DNA of 14,526 nucleotides, from the NCBI GenBank assembly GCA_937899395.1, contig CALBPU010000184.1, forward strand, positions 1 to 14,526, written 5' to 3'. The position numbers were made by a program, and so were the translations under genes. The DNA is from an uncultured Fretibacterium sp. (GTDB lineage: Bacteria; Synergistota; Synergistia; Synergistales; Aminobacteriaceae). The notes beneath the pieces are model-generated. The model worked only from the letters and a program-made list of their open reading frames with translations. It was not told the origin of the DNA and made no database searches. Positions 7,308 to 14,451 of the stretch are shown here, in pieces. Position 1 is the first letter of the stretch. Each line of letters opens with the position of its first letter.

Positions 7308-7625
7308 TCAACAATAACTTGGAAAAAGCCAAATTTTTATTTTTCTTATAGTATTTGTTTTTTTACTTAGAAGTTTTTTCCATCCAAGGGGAATAATTTT
7401 TTGCTCTTTTCCATTATCAATCTTTATTTTACAGTTTCCATGAACACAAATCAGTATCTGCTGTAAAGTTTTGTGGGCATGACAACCTCTAATTACTCCC
7501 TCTGCTGTATTATACATATAATATACACGTTTAATCCTAAAAGGAATATCCTTCAATTCTTCAAGAACAACAAGACTACCACGCTCATCGCCATGAGGTT
7601 GAAAAACATATTTTACTATTTGCAT
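7308..7625 (-). pseudogene. Truncated fdtA-like dTDP-4-oxo-6-deoxyglucose 3,4-ketoisomerase
   Basis: Residues 1-80 match the cupin-fold ketoisomerases (FdtA/WxcM/QdtA), which turn dTDP-4-keto-6-deoxyglucose into the 3-keto sugar used to make 3-amino-3,6-dideoxy sugars. PHGDERGSL (10-18), IKRVYYMY (31-38) and the catalytic pair in CHAHK, His49 and His51, are present, followed by LQQILICVHGNCKIKIDNG. After Leu80 the similarity stops: the last 25 residues are a Lys-rich, low-complexity tail unlike the family, and the protein ends at 105 residues instead of about 135-140. No other frame downstream carries the missing half. The start is backed by GAGG about 10 nt upstream. The missing strands should complete the cupin barrel, so it is probably inactive. 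It stands between an aminotransferase fragment and wzx. Confidence 0.75.
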
Positions 7626-7714
7626 ATATTCTATTCCTCATCGTTAATAAATAGATTTTATTATAAATTATGAAGTAAAATTTGTCAAAGCAGCAAGATA
7701 TTTTTACCCTTAAA

Positions 7715-7954
7715 CTAACAAAAATTATTTAAGGCGTCAATAACATAACTTTGTTCTTCTTCAGTCATGCCGTTATACATCGGAATAGAAAGTACCGTTT
7801 GCGCTAAGTGTTCCGTTATAGGAAGGAATCCAGGTTTATGACCAAGATATTTATAAGCTTCAGCAAGATGAAGAGGAATTGGATAGTGGATAATTGTGCC
7901 TATTTCGAGCTTATTAAGATAATCGTTGAAGGTTGGAGAAAAAATCAAGCTGCA
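7715..7954 (-). pseudogene. C-terminal fragment of a DegT/DnrJ/EryC1 sugar aminotransferase (FdtB-like)
   Basis: About 78 codons encode only the last fifth of a PLP-dependent sugar aminotransferase. The conserved tail IGTIIHYPIPLHLAEAYKYLG, then a stretch with LPITEHLAQTVLSIPMYNGM and the final helix, is diagnostic of the DegT/FdtB family, whose full length is about 360-380. The PLP-binding lysine and the rest of the fold are absent. The frame is closed by TAA just above 7954, and a terminator of the next gene lies 12 bp further, so the 5' part has been deleted. Only a TTG could serve as start. FdtB uses the product of FdtA, so the two remnants likely come from one pathway making a dTDP-3-amino-3,6-dideoxyhexose. 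Confidence 0.75.
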
Positions 7955-7965
7955 TTAAAACGTTA

Positions 7966-8003
7966 TATAAAATGAGCACACCTCCTTTTATGAAGATGTG
8001 CCC
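7966..8003 (-). terminator. Intrinsic terminator of the trxA-sel1 operon
   Basis: On the minus strand a 12-bp stem with several G-U pairs forms between 7992-8003 and 7974-7985 around a 6-nt loop, followed by ATTTTATA. It lies about 20 nt past the stop of the Sel1-repeat gene and marks the border to the eroded sugar cassette. Confidence 0.7.
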
Positions 8004-8025
8004 AATGGCGATAATTCACTGTTGT

Positions 8026-9303
8026 TCACCACTTGTTTTTAGGACCGCCAATGCTTACACGTTTAAGAGCCTTTATCGCTTCTTCATAACCATTCTCTGC
8101 TGCCTTACTATACCATTTCGCAGCTTCGGTTGCATTTTTACTGACGCCCCTTCCATATTCATACATGTTACCTAAATTATATTGTGCTAAAGCATCTCCC
8201 TGTTCAGCAGCCTTCTTGAACCAAATAAAAGCCTTTTTGAAATTACGAGCTACATAAGTACCATTTGCGTACATTGCTCCAACATTATTTTGCGCCCTTG
8301 CTATACCTTTTTCTGCAGCTTTCATGTAAAAATCTATAGCTTTTTTACGGTCAACCTTTGTTCCTATTCCTTTCTCATATAAAAAAGCTAAATCACATTC
8401 TGCAACAGCATAACCTTGTTCTGCTGCACTCTTGACCATTGTAAAGCCCAAATGCTTGTTTTGAGGCACTCCATTACCTTCAACGTAACGTATCCCTAGA
8501 AGATGAAGTGCCTTAGGATCGTTATTTTCTGCTTTTCTTACAAGGTTGCTGAGGTCGTCAAATTCATTTGCTGAAATCCCTAAAGCAGTTCCACCAGAAG
8601 ATTGCTCCGGGACATTTAGCCTTTCCAATGCCTTTTTTGCTTTTTCGTGATTCTTGGCTGCAGCTTGCCTGTAAAGTTCAACAGCTTTGTTGATATTTTT
8701 ATCAGTTCCCTTACCTTCTTCGTACATTCTGGCAAGATTAAACATAGAAGCAGAATTACCCTTTTCTATTGCTTTAGAGTACCATTTTATAGCTTCTTCA
8801 TAATTGACCTTCATTCCTAAACCATTATCATAGAAATATCCAACTTGATTCAGCGATCTAGAATTTCCCTGTTCTGCTCCTTTCATAAAATATTCAAATG
8901 CTTTCTTGTAGTCTACAGATACACCCTCTCCGTGTTGATACATCCAGCCTATGTTTCCAAAAGCTGCACCATTATATTGAGATGCCGCTTTGTTATACCA
9001 ATCCATAGCTTTTTTATAGTCTTGCTTGACTCCTTTACCGTCATGATAAAGCACTCCGATATTGTTTTGTGCTTTAGGATAACCGCGTTTTGCTGCTTTA
9101 AGATACCATTCCATAGCTTTGGCATAATTCTGTTCCACTCCATCGCCTTTTTCATACATAAGCCCTAATTCATTTTGCGCCTCAATATCTCCACGTTTAG
9201 CTCTTTCCATAGTTGCAGCAAAATCAGCTTCAGTTACTCCTAGAGACATGCTAGCCAACAAAACTACTAAGGCAAGTGCCGTTAATATCTTCCTGAAATT
9301 CAT
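8026..9303 (-). CDS. Exported Sel1-repeat (TPR-like) protein
   Basis: A 425-residue protein with an N-terminal signal peptide (MNFRKILTALALVVLLASM, cleavage near residue 22-26) and nine Sel1-like repeats of about 36 residues. Each repeat has the pattern A-x(2)-NLG-x-MY-x(2)-G-x-GV ... A-x-x-WY-x-KAA. They fall in two blocks, five repeats (about 30-210) and four repeats (about 265-405), joined by a linker of about 45 residues containing EQSSGGTALG. Such helical solenoids act as protein-binding scaffolds in the periplasm or outside the cell; the partner is unknown. The ATG follows AAGGAG with 9-nt spacing. The gene starts 25 nt after trxA on the same strand, so the two are probably one operon, and a strong hairpin terminates it. 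Confidence 0.9.
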   Translation of the reverse strand: MNFRKILTALALVVLLASMSLGVTEADFAATMERAKRGDIEAQNELGLMYEKGDGVEQNYAKAMEWYLKAAKRGYPKAQNNIGVLYHDGKGVKQDYKKAMDWYNKAASQYNGAAFGNIGWMYQHGEGVSVDYKKAFEYFMKGAEQGNSRSLNQVGYFYDNGLGMKVNYEEAIKWYSKAIEKGNSASMFNLARMYEEGKGTDKNINKAVELYRQAAAKNHEKAKKALERLNVPEQSSGGTALGISANEFDDLSNLVRKAENNDPKALHLLGIRYVEGNGVPQNKHLGFTMVKSAAEQGYAVAECDLAFLYEKGIGTKVDRKKAIDFYMKAAEKGIARAQNNVGAMYANGTYVARNFKKAFIWFKKAAEQGDALAQYNLGNMYEYGRGVSKNATEAAKWYSKAAENGYEEAIKALKRVSIGGPKNKW

Positions 9304-9328
9304 AAATGCTCACTCCTTTTGATAAAAT

Positions 9329-9676
9329 CTAACGAATATCTGATATTTCATCAACTTTAGTTTTTATAGCTTCGATTGTTAGAGCGCTGCCTCCAAGCCG
9401 TGCAACTTCTTTACCGTCCTTGAAAAATAAAAATGTCGGCTGGCTCATTACCGCAGGTTTTACCATCATAGCCACTCTGCGATTCTTTGATATATCAACC
9501 GAACAAAATTTAATTTTGCCTTCGTATTCAGGTTGTTCAGCAAGATCGTGATATTTTGGCATTAACGCCATGCAAGGCCCGCACTTAGGTCCCCAGAAAT
9601 CCAACACTGCCGGAACAGACGAATTTTTACATTCAGATTCAAAATTTTCCTTTGTTATTTCAAATACTACCAACAT
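9329..9676 (-). CDS. trxA: Thioredoxin with CGPC active site
   Basis: A 115-residue thioredoxin, the disulfide reductant that TrxB recharges. The strand AVLDFW is followed by GPKCGPC with the redox cysteines at 32 and 35, then MALMP. The cis-proline lies in SQPTFLFF and the C-terminal KDGKEVARLGG strand is intact. Residue 31 is Lys rather than the usual Trp before the first Cys, and the CxxC-x-ALMP layout resembles thioredoxins that serve glycine-reductase systems in amino-acid fermenters; that link is inference, as no grd gene is in view. The frame also offers a GTG two codons earlier, but the ATG at 9676 is preferred because GAGGTGAT stands at ideal distance. Divergent from trxB. Confidence 0.9.
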   Translation of the reverse strand: MLVVFEITKENFESECKNSSVPAVLDFWGPKCGPCMALMPKYHDLAEQPEYEGKIKFCSVDISKNRRVAMMVKPAVMSQPTFLFFKDGKEVARLGGSALTIEAIKTKVDEISDIR

Positions 9677-9695
9677 AATCACCTCGTAGTATGTT

Positions 9696-9701
9696 ATTAT
9701 A
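9696..9701 (-). promoter_or_regulatory. Extended -10 promoter for trxA-sel1
   Basis: A perfect TATAAT preceded by TG lies on the minus strand 19 nt upstream of the trxA ATG. The -35 region is poor, as is usual for extended -10 promoters. Transcription would start near 9689 and just include the ribosome binding site. The whole trxA-trxB divergent region is only 80 bp, so a regulator bound here could control both. Confidence 0.55.
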
Positions 9702-9756
9702 CATGAAAAAATTATTCCATCTTCTACATAATCTATTGAAAGGGTGTAATCTAATT

Positions 9757-10692
9757 ATGGAAAAACGTGAACTTGTTATTATCGGTGCAGGACCTGCCGG
9801 AATGTCTGCTGCAATTTACGGAAAACGTGCCGGCCTTGATGTCATAGTACTCGAAAAAGCTGCGGTCGGCGGTCAAATTAATAATACCGACGAAATCGAA
9901 AATTATCCCGGTATTGCCCATGCTACAGGGCCTGAAATTGGAACAATGTTGAAAGATCACGCTCTGAAATTTGAAACTGAAATCCGTATGGTTGATGACA
10001 GCAAGGTTGAATTAAGGGGCGACAAAAAAATCGTCATAACAAAAAAAGGCAAAGACACTAACGAAATCGAGGCTGAAGCAATAATTGTTGCAACAGGTGC
10101 GCATTTCAAAAGGCTCGGCTGCGAAGGTGAAGCTGAACATATCGGAATGGGCGTGAGTTTTTGCGCGATTTGCGACGGAGCATTTTATGAGGATTTAGAT
10201 ATAGCTGTCGTCGGTGGCGGAAATACAGCAGTTGAGGAAGGAACATATTTGACGAAATTTGCCTCGAAAGTTTACATTATTCATCGCCGTGATGAATTTA
10301 GAGCTGAAAAACCAGCAGTAGCTAAAGCACTTGCCAACCCTAAAATTCAACCCATATATGACACTGTAGTTGAAAAAATTGAAGGTAACGGAATGGTTGA
10401 AAATCTAGTCCTCAAAAACGTAAAGACAGGTGAAATTTCAAATCTCGAAGTCGCAGGTGTTTTTATGTTCGTGGGACAACAACCTAACGATGAGTGCGTA
10501 AGAGGATTAGTTGAAGCTGAAAAGGGCGGTTGGATTATCACTAACGATCGAATGGAAACGTCAGTTAAAGGAATTTTTGCGGCTGGAGATATAAGGAGTA
10601 AATTTTTGCGTCAAGTTATCACGGCTGCGTCTGACGGTGCGATTGCTGCGATGGCTGCGTCAGCATACATTTCTAACATTGAAAAATCGTAA
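9757..10692 (+). CDS. trxB: Thioredoxin reductase (NADPH)
   Basis: A 311-residue flavoprotein that passes electrons from NADPH through FAD and a CxxC pair to thioredoxin. FAD-binding GAGPAG is at 10-15 and the second FAD motif around FAAGDIRSK near residue 276. The NADPH domain has GGGNTA (153-158) and HRRDEFRA (176-183), which favours NADPH over NADH. The redox pair is CAIC at 136-139. Length matches bacterial low-Mr TrxB. The frame opens 22 codons earlier at 9691, but the ATG at 9757 starts directly before the FAD strand and follows AAAGGGTG. It stands back to back with trxA. The 3' end is only 5 nt from the end of the convergent next gene, with no terminator between. Confidence 0.96.
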   Translation: MEKRELVIIGAGPAGMSAAIYGKRAGLDVIVLEKAAVGGQINNTDEIENYPGIAHATGPEIGTMLKDHALKFETEIRMVDDSKVELRGDKKIVITKKGKDTNEIEAEAIIVATGAHFKRLGCEGEAEHIGMGVSFCAICDGAFYEDLDIAVVGGGNTAVEEGTYLTKFASKVYIIHRRDEFRAEKPAVAKALANPKIQPIYDTVVEKIEGNGMVENLVLKNVKTGEISNLEVAGVFMFVGQQPNDECVRGLVEAEKGGWIITNDRMETSVKGIFAAGDIRSKFLRQVITAASDGAIAAMAASAYISNIEKS

Positions 10693-10697
10693 TCATA

Positions 10698-11249
10698 TTA
10701 TGAAGTTGGCGGTTGACATTTTGTACACGGAGTTAATTTTTGTGCAAGAGCTTCGCTGATTGTAACTTGTTTGCAATATCTCGCTAATGTCGTACAATCC
10801 AAATAATGATAATGATCTCCCTGCCTCGTCATTACGATTGTTTTTGCAGGGAGTTTTTTGCGAAGTTCCTCAACCAAGTCCCAACCTTCTACATCTCCGT
10901 GAGTCGATACTATTTCATTTGATACTCTTTCCCTTAAATGTAAATTATTTTGTCCTTGTTGATTATTTGCGTTTGTATTTGAATTTGCTGTCGGTAAATT
11001 TTTTACTGCTGACGAAGGACTGTCCCCCATCATATTATCCATGTATAAAAATCCGTCTTTGTATTCAATAACAACTAACGTTCCGTTTGCAGACGGTCTC
11101 ATGTAAACGTGTACAATTCGGCCATGTTCTGCGCACAAATCACGAGTTAAATCTGTATAATATGCGATTTCATCATTTGCTGTAACAGGCGATGAAGCTA
11201 ACACGAAAATTAATATCAAAATCGTGAAAAATTTTCCCGGCATTCTCAT
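10698..11249 (-). CDS. Exported protein with C-terminal His/Cys cluster, function unknown
   Basis: A 183-residue protein I cannot name. A signal peptide (hydrophobic run about 7-20, likely cleavage after VTA at 24) sends it out of the cytoplasm. Residues about 26-75 form a small domain with a repeated Tyr/Met-rich pattern. An Asn/Gln/Ser/Thr-rich linker (about 77-103) follows. The C-terminal domain ends with His146, His148, Cys152, Cys159, Cys175 and Cys178 in the layout HYH-x3-C ... PCTKC, which resembles short C-terminal metal-binding tails found on exported nucleases and hypothetical proteins. Zinc or disulfide use is inference. The ATG at 11249 is chosen over one 11 codons earlier because AGGAGTG sits 5 nt before it. 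It is divergent from recD2. Confidence 0.75.
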   Translation of the reverse strand: MRMPGKFFTILILIFVLASSPVTANDEIAYYTDLTRDLCAEHGRIVHVYMRPSANGTLVVIEYKDGFLYMDNMMGDSPSSAVKNLPTANSNTNANNQQGQNNLHLRERVSNEIVSTHGDVEGWDLVEELRKKLPAKTIVMTRQGDHYHYLDCTTLARYCKQVTISEALAQKLTPCTKCQPPTS

Positions 11250-11296
11250 TTTCACTCCTATAATTTTTTGTAATCTTATCATAGAATTATTAATGC

Positions 11297-11325
11297 TTGC
11301 AAATTGTATTTTGTGTTGATAAAAT
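11297..11325 (+). promoter_or_regulatory. recD2 promoter with TTGCAA -35 shared by the divergent gene
   Basis: TTGCAA (11297-11302), 17 bp, then TAAAAT (11320-11325). Transcription would start near 11332, two or three nt before the recD2 ATG. TTGCAA is its own reverse complement. On the other strand it can pair with TAAGAT after 18 bp as a promoter for the exported protein gene at 11249. Confidence 0.55.
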
Positions 11326-11334
11326 TTTGAAACT

Positions 11335-13473
11335 ATGGATAAATTGCAATGTGTAATCGAAAGAGTAACGTATCATAATGAAGAAAACGGTTACTCTGTT
11401 ATAAAAGTCTCAGCAAAAGATTTTAATGACATTATAGCTGCTGTAGGAATAATGCCCGAAGTACATATAGGGAGCATGTTTAATTTATACGGCTCTTGGT
11501 ATGTCAATCCAAAATACGGAAATGAATTTCGTTTTCAGAAATGTGAAGAAGTTTTGCCCGCGACTGTAAACGGAATTGTCAAATATTTAGGAGGCGGGTT
11601 GATAAAAGGTATCGGCTCTGTTTTCGCTGAAAAAATAGTGCAGCAGTTCGGTGATAAAACACTCGATATTCTTGATAATGATCCTGACAGGCTTGCAGAA
11701 GTTCCGGGAATAGGAACAAAAAGAGTAAAACAAATAAAACGAAGCTGGGTACAACAGAAGGAAATTAAGAACATAATGTTATTCCTTCAGTCTCATGATG
11801 TCAGTGCTGCGCTTGCTGCAAAAATTTACAAGAATTACGGCGATAAATCTATTGATATTATAACTGAAAATCCTTATCGCATGGCCGATGAAATTTGGGG
11901 AATAGGCTTTAAGACTGCCGACACTGTAGCATCAAAATTAGGGTTCGGGCATGAAAGATTTGAGCGTTTACAAAGCGGAATTTTATATACATTGAACAAA
12001 CTTTCTGAACTGGGACATTGTTTTTCGTATAAATCAGATTTAATTGACAGTGCCTCAGAATTATTAGAAGTTGATAAAGAATTAATAAATCCTCCTCTTG
12101 AAAAAATGATCGAGAATAAAAAAGTCATAATGGAAGATAACGATAATCCTGCCATATATCTCCCTACTTTTTATTATTCGGAAGTCGGAACCGCTAAACG
12201 TCTTCTAAAATTAATGAACTCATCACGAAAAGGATATATAAATTCAGAAATTAATGAATGGGCTGCGACAGGCGGTAAATCAATTCAATATGATGAAACG
12301 CAGTTAAAAGCCATCAATGCGGCAATGAATAATAAAGTACTCGTTTTAACGGGAGGACCCGGAACAGGAAAAACTACGACAACTCTGGGAATAATTCGAG
12401 CTTATCGTGAAGCAGGAGCGAAAATTATTTTGGCCGCTCCGACCGGAAGAGCTGCAAAACGAATGTCTGAAGTAACAAGAATGGAAGCAAAAACTATTCA
12501 CAGACTTCTTGGAATGAAACCGGGTGAAGGTTTTCAAAAGAATGAAAATAACCCTTTAACAGGTGATATTCTGATTGTTGATGAATGCTCTATGATAGAT
12601 ATAATATTGATGTACGGTTTGTTAAAGGCAGTTCCGGATAATATGACTTTAATTTTGGTCGGAGATGTTGATCAGTTGCCGAGCGTCGGAGCTGGAAAAG
12701 TTTTGAGCGATATTTTAGAATCAGGCGCAATACCTTTCATAAAATTAGAGAAAATATTTCGTCAGGCACAACGAAGCCGAATTGTAGTTAATGCTCACAG
12801 AATAAATCAAGGTGAAATGCCTTCTCTTAGTGATAAGGGTTCGGATTTTTTATTTGCCTCCGAAGAAAATACTGAGAAAGCGGCCGATTTAATTGTAAAT
12901 TTATGCAGTAAAGTTCTTCCGCATAAAGGAATAAATATAGAGGATATTCAGGTTTTAACACCGATGAGAAGAGGCGAAGTAGGTTCGGTAAAATTAAATC
13001 AGAGATTACAGGAGGCATTAAACTCAAATATTTTAAGTTTGAAATACGGCGGAACTGATTATAAAATTGGCGATAAAGTTATGCAGATAAGAAATAATTA
13101 TGATAAAGCTGTATTTAACGGCGACATTGGCTTCATAGCCTCAGTCGATACGGATAGCAATGAATTAACCGTAAATTTTGATGATAGAGAAGTAGTTTAC
13201 GATACAAGCGAACTGTCCGAATTAACTTTAGCTTATGCCACAACAATTCATAAATCTCAAGGGAGCGAATTTCCTTATGTTGTAATGCCGTTAATGATGT
13301 GCCACTATATGATGCTTCAAAGGAATTTGTTATATACAGGTGTTACAAGAGCTAAAAAAGGGCTTATTGTGGTTGGAGAAAAAAAAGCTATTTATATTGC
13401 CGTAAAAAACAACAAAATTATAGAACGTAATACAAAACTTTCGGAGAGATTAAGCAGCGGATTAAAATTGTAA
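11335..13473 (+). CDS. recD2: RecD2 family ATP-dependent 5'-3' DNA helicase
   Basis: A 712-residue superfamily 1B helicase of the RecD2 type, which acts without RecBC in replication fork and mismatch or recombination repair. The N-terminal third carries an OB-like part and helix-hairpin-helix motifs (PGIGTKRVKQI near 124-134 and a second one in WGIGFKTADTVA). Walker A GGPGTGKTT is at 340-348, Walker B VDECSM near 415-420, motif III GDVDQLPSVGAG near 453-464, then the IFRQAQ motif IV region and the motif VI region TIHKSQGSEFP (637-647) with the arginine in TRAKKGL. Length is normal for RecD2 (about 720-750). The start has no Shine-Dalgarno site, but the promoter ends 9 nt before the ATG, so the message may be leaderless. 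smpB follows 53 nt downstream. Confidence 0.95.
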   Translation: MDKLQCVIERVTYHNEENGYSVIKVSAKDFNDIIAAVGIMPEVHIGSMFNLYGSWYVNPKYGNEFRFQKCEEVLPATVNGIVKYLGGGLIKGIGSVFAEKIVQQFGDKTLDILDNDPDRLAEVPGIGTKRVKQIKRSWVQQKEIKNIMLFLQSHDVSAALAAKIYKNYGDKSIDIITENPYRMADEIWGIGFKTADTVASKLGFGHERFERLQSGILYTLNKLSELGHCFSYKSDLIDSASELLEVDKELINPPLEKMIENKKVIMEDNDNPAIYLPTFYYSEVGTAKRLLKLMNSSRKGYINSEINEWAATGGKSIQYDETQLKAINAAMNNKVLVLTGGPGTGKTTTTLGIIRAYREAGAKIILAAPTGRAAKRMSEVTRMEAKTIHRLLGMKPGEGFQKNENNPLTGDILIVDECSMIDIILMYGLLKAVPDNMTLILVGDVDQLPSVGAGKVLSDILESGAIPFIKLEKIFRQAQRSRIVVNAHRINQGEMPSLSDKGSDFLFASEENTEKAADLIVNLCSKVLPHKGINIEDIQVLTPMRRGEVGSVKLNQRLQEALNSNILSLKYGGTDYKIGDKVMQIRNNYDKAVFNGDIGFIASVDTDSNELTVNFDDREVVYDTSELSELTLAYATTIHKSQGSEFPYVVMPLMMCHYMMLQRNLLYTGVTRAKKGLIVVGEKKAIYIAVKNNKIIERNTKLSERLSSGLKL

Positions 13474-13491
13474 TTTCTAAATTCAAGATAC

Positions 13492-13518
13492 TTGCAAAAA
13501 ATAAAAAACATGTAAAAT
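13492..13518 (+). promoter_or_regulatory. smpB promoter close to the start codon
   Basis: TTGCAA (13492-13497), 15 bp, TAAAAT (13513-13518), then 8 nt to the smpB ATG. The boxes are the same as at recD2, though the spacer is 2 bp shorter than ideal. Start of transcription would fall at about 13525. No ribosome binding site lies upstream of the ATG. Confidence 0.45.
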
Positions 13519-13526
13519 TTCCAATT

Positions 13527-14012
13527 ATGTCTGAAAATAAGAACAGTAAGAATAAAACGGTAGCTCAAAACCGGAAAGCGAGACACGATTATTTTATCCT
13601 TGACGCATTTGAATGCGGAATAGTTTTGACAGGGACAGAGATAAAAAGTGTGAGGGCAGGGAATTTGAATTTGAAAGATTCTTATGCTTCGATTGAGAAC
13701 GGAGAGTTATGGTTGTTCGGTGTGCATATATCACCATACGAAAAAGGGACGTACTATAATCACGAGCCTGAACGTAACCGAAAATTGTTATTGCACAAAC
13801 ACGAGCTTATCAGATTAAGGAATAAGATTCGTGAGAAGGGATTAACTTTAGTGCCGTTAAGTGTATATATAAAAAACGGAAGACGCGCAAAAGTTGAGCT
13901 GGCAGTAGCAAAAGGCCGAACATCTCATGATAAGCGGGATTTAATAGCTGACAGAGATGCGAAAAGGAATATTGCACGAGCTGTTCGAGGAAACGGACGA
14001 GACTACGAATAA
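13527..14012 (+). CDS. smpB: SsrA-binding protein SmpB
   Basis: A 161-residue RNA-binding protein that brings tmRNA to stalled ribosomes. After a short basic tail the conserved core begins with ARHDYFILDAFECGI, followed by the signature GTEIKSVRAGNLNLKDSYA (about 36-54), the HEPERNRKLLLHK motif and VPLSVYI. The C-terminal tail KGRTSHDKRDLIADRDAKR is the part that mimics mRNA in the decoding centre. Length is typical (about 150-160). The start codon has no Shine-Dalgarno site; upstream promoter placement suggests a leaderless or very short-leader message. The tmRNA gene begins only 8 nt after the stop codon, so the two partners are likely on one transcript. Confidence 0.96.
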   Translation: MSENKNSKNKTVAQNRKARHDYFILDAFECGIVLTGTEIKSVRAGNLNLKDSYASIENGELWLFGVHISPYEKGTYYNHEPERNRKLLLHKHELIRLRNKIREKGLTLVPLSVYIKNGRRAKVELAVAKGRTSHDKRDLIADRDAKRNIARAVRGNGRDYE

Positions 14013-14020
14013 TGCTAATT

Positions 14021-14372
14021 GGGGACGATAGGTTTAGACGGCGTGAGGAGGGTCTGAAGGAGCAGGTCGGGGAAAGTCTGTAATCACCCGTAAAACTTCG
14101 GACAAAAAAATAAAAGTCGAAGATAATTTCGCATTAGCGGCATAATTTAGCCGGCTACACCAAAGGACGGACACCGCTGCTGGTTCGCCGGAGGTGTCAT
14201 GAAAAGCAGCTCCCCACTCTGTAATGATTTTAGCGGAGTGATAGACACTTAAAATCTTGGAACGGTGAAGGGTGTTTTGCACCTGATCCGAACGACAACG
14301 AAGCAAAACTAAGCCTGTAGTGCCATCATGATTTGCCAACGTCGGACGGGAGTTCAATTCTCCCCGCCTCCA
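14021..14372 (+). ncRNA. ssrA: tmRNA (ssrA)
   Basis: The 5' end GGGGACG (14021-14027) pairs with CGCCTCC (14365-14371) as the tRNA-like acceptor, with one G-U and one A-C mismatch. The T-arm GGGAG-TTCAATT-CTCCC lies at 14349-14364 and the 5' part carries the GGTTTAGACGG D-loop analogue. Discriminator A is at 14372 and T6 follows, so CCA is not encoded. The tag frame ends GAA-GAT-AAT-TTC-GCA-TTA-GCG-GCA-TAA (14119-14145), giving EDNFALAA with the usual ALAA protease signal. By analogy with the E. coli TAGTC before its resume codon, AAGTC here puts the resume codon at GAA; GTC (VEDNFALAA) is the alternative. The 352-nt length fits a one-piece tmRNA. AATAAT at 14008-14013, overlapping the smpB stop, is at a suitable distance for an own -10 box, but the -35 is poor. 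Confidence 0.95.
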
Positions 14373-14451
14373 TTTTTTCCTTATAAATCTTAAAAAATTT
14401 CTGTAAAATAAAATTAACAAAACCAGATAAAGACCAATATTTTTCACATTT

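Noticed and set aside
8845..9168. Plus-strand and second minus-strand frames inside the Sel1-repeat gene
   Set aside because: These are shadows produced by the regular repeat codons of the real gene.
8026..9303. Possible CRISPR-like periodicity of about 108 bp
   Set aside because: The period reflects 36-residue Sel1 repeats in a coding frame; the DNA units diverge and there are no spacers.
9691..9756. 22-codon N-terminal extension of trxB
   Set aside because: It overlaps the trxA promoter region, and the ATG at 9757 directly precedes the FAD-binding strand with an SD-like AAAGGGTG upstream.
14034..14447. 137-codon frame on the minus strand
   Set aside because: It lies antisense over the whole tmRNA gene; its SRPTLANH-like string is the known artefact of translating the T-arm and acceptor of RNA genes.
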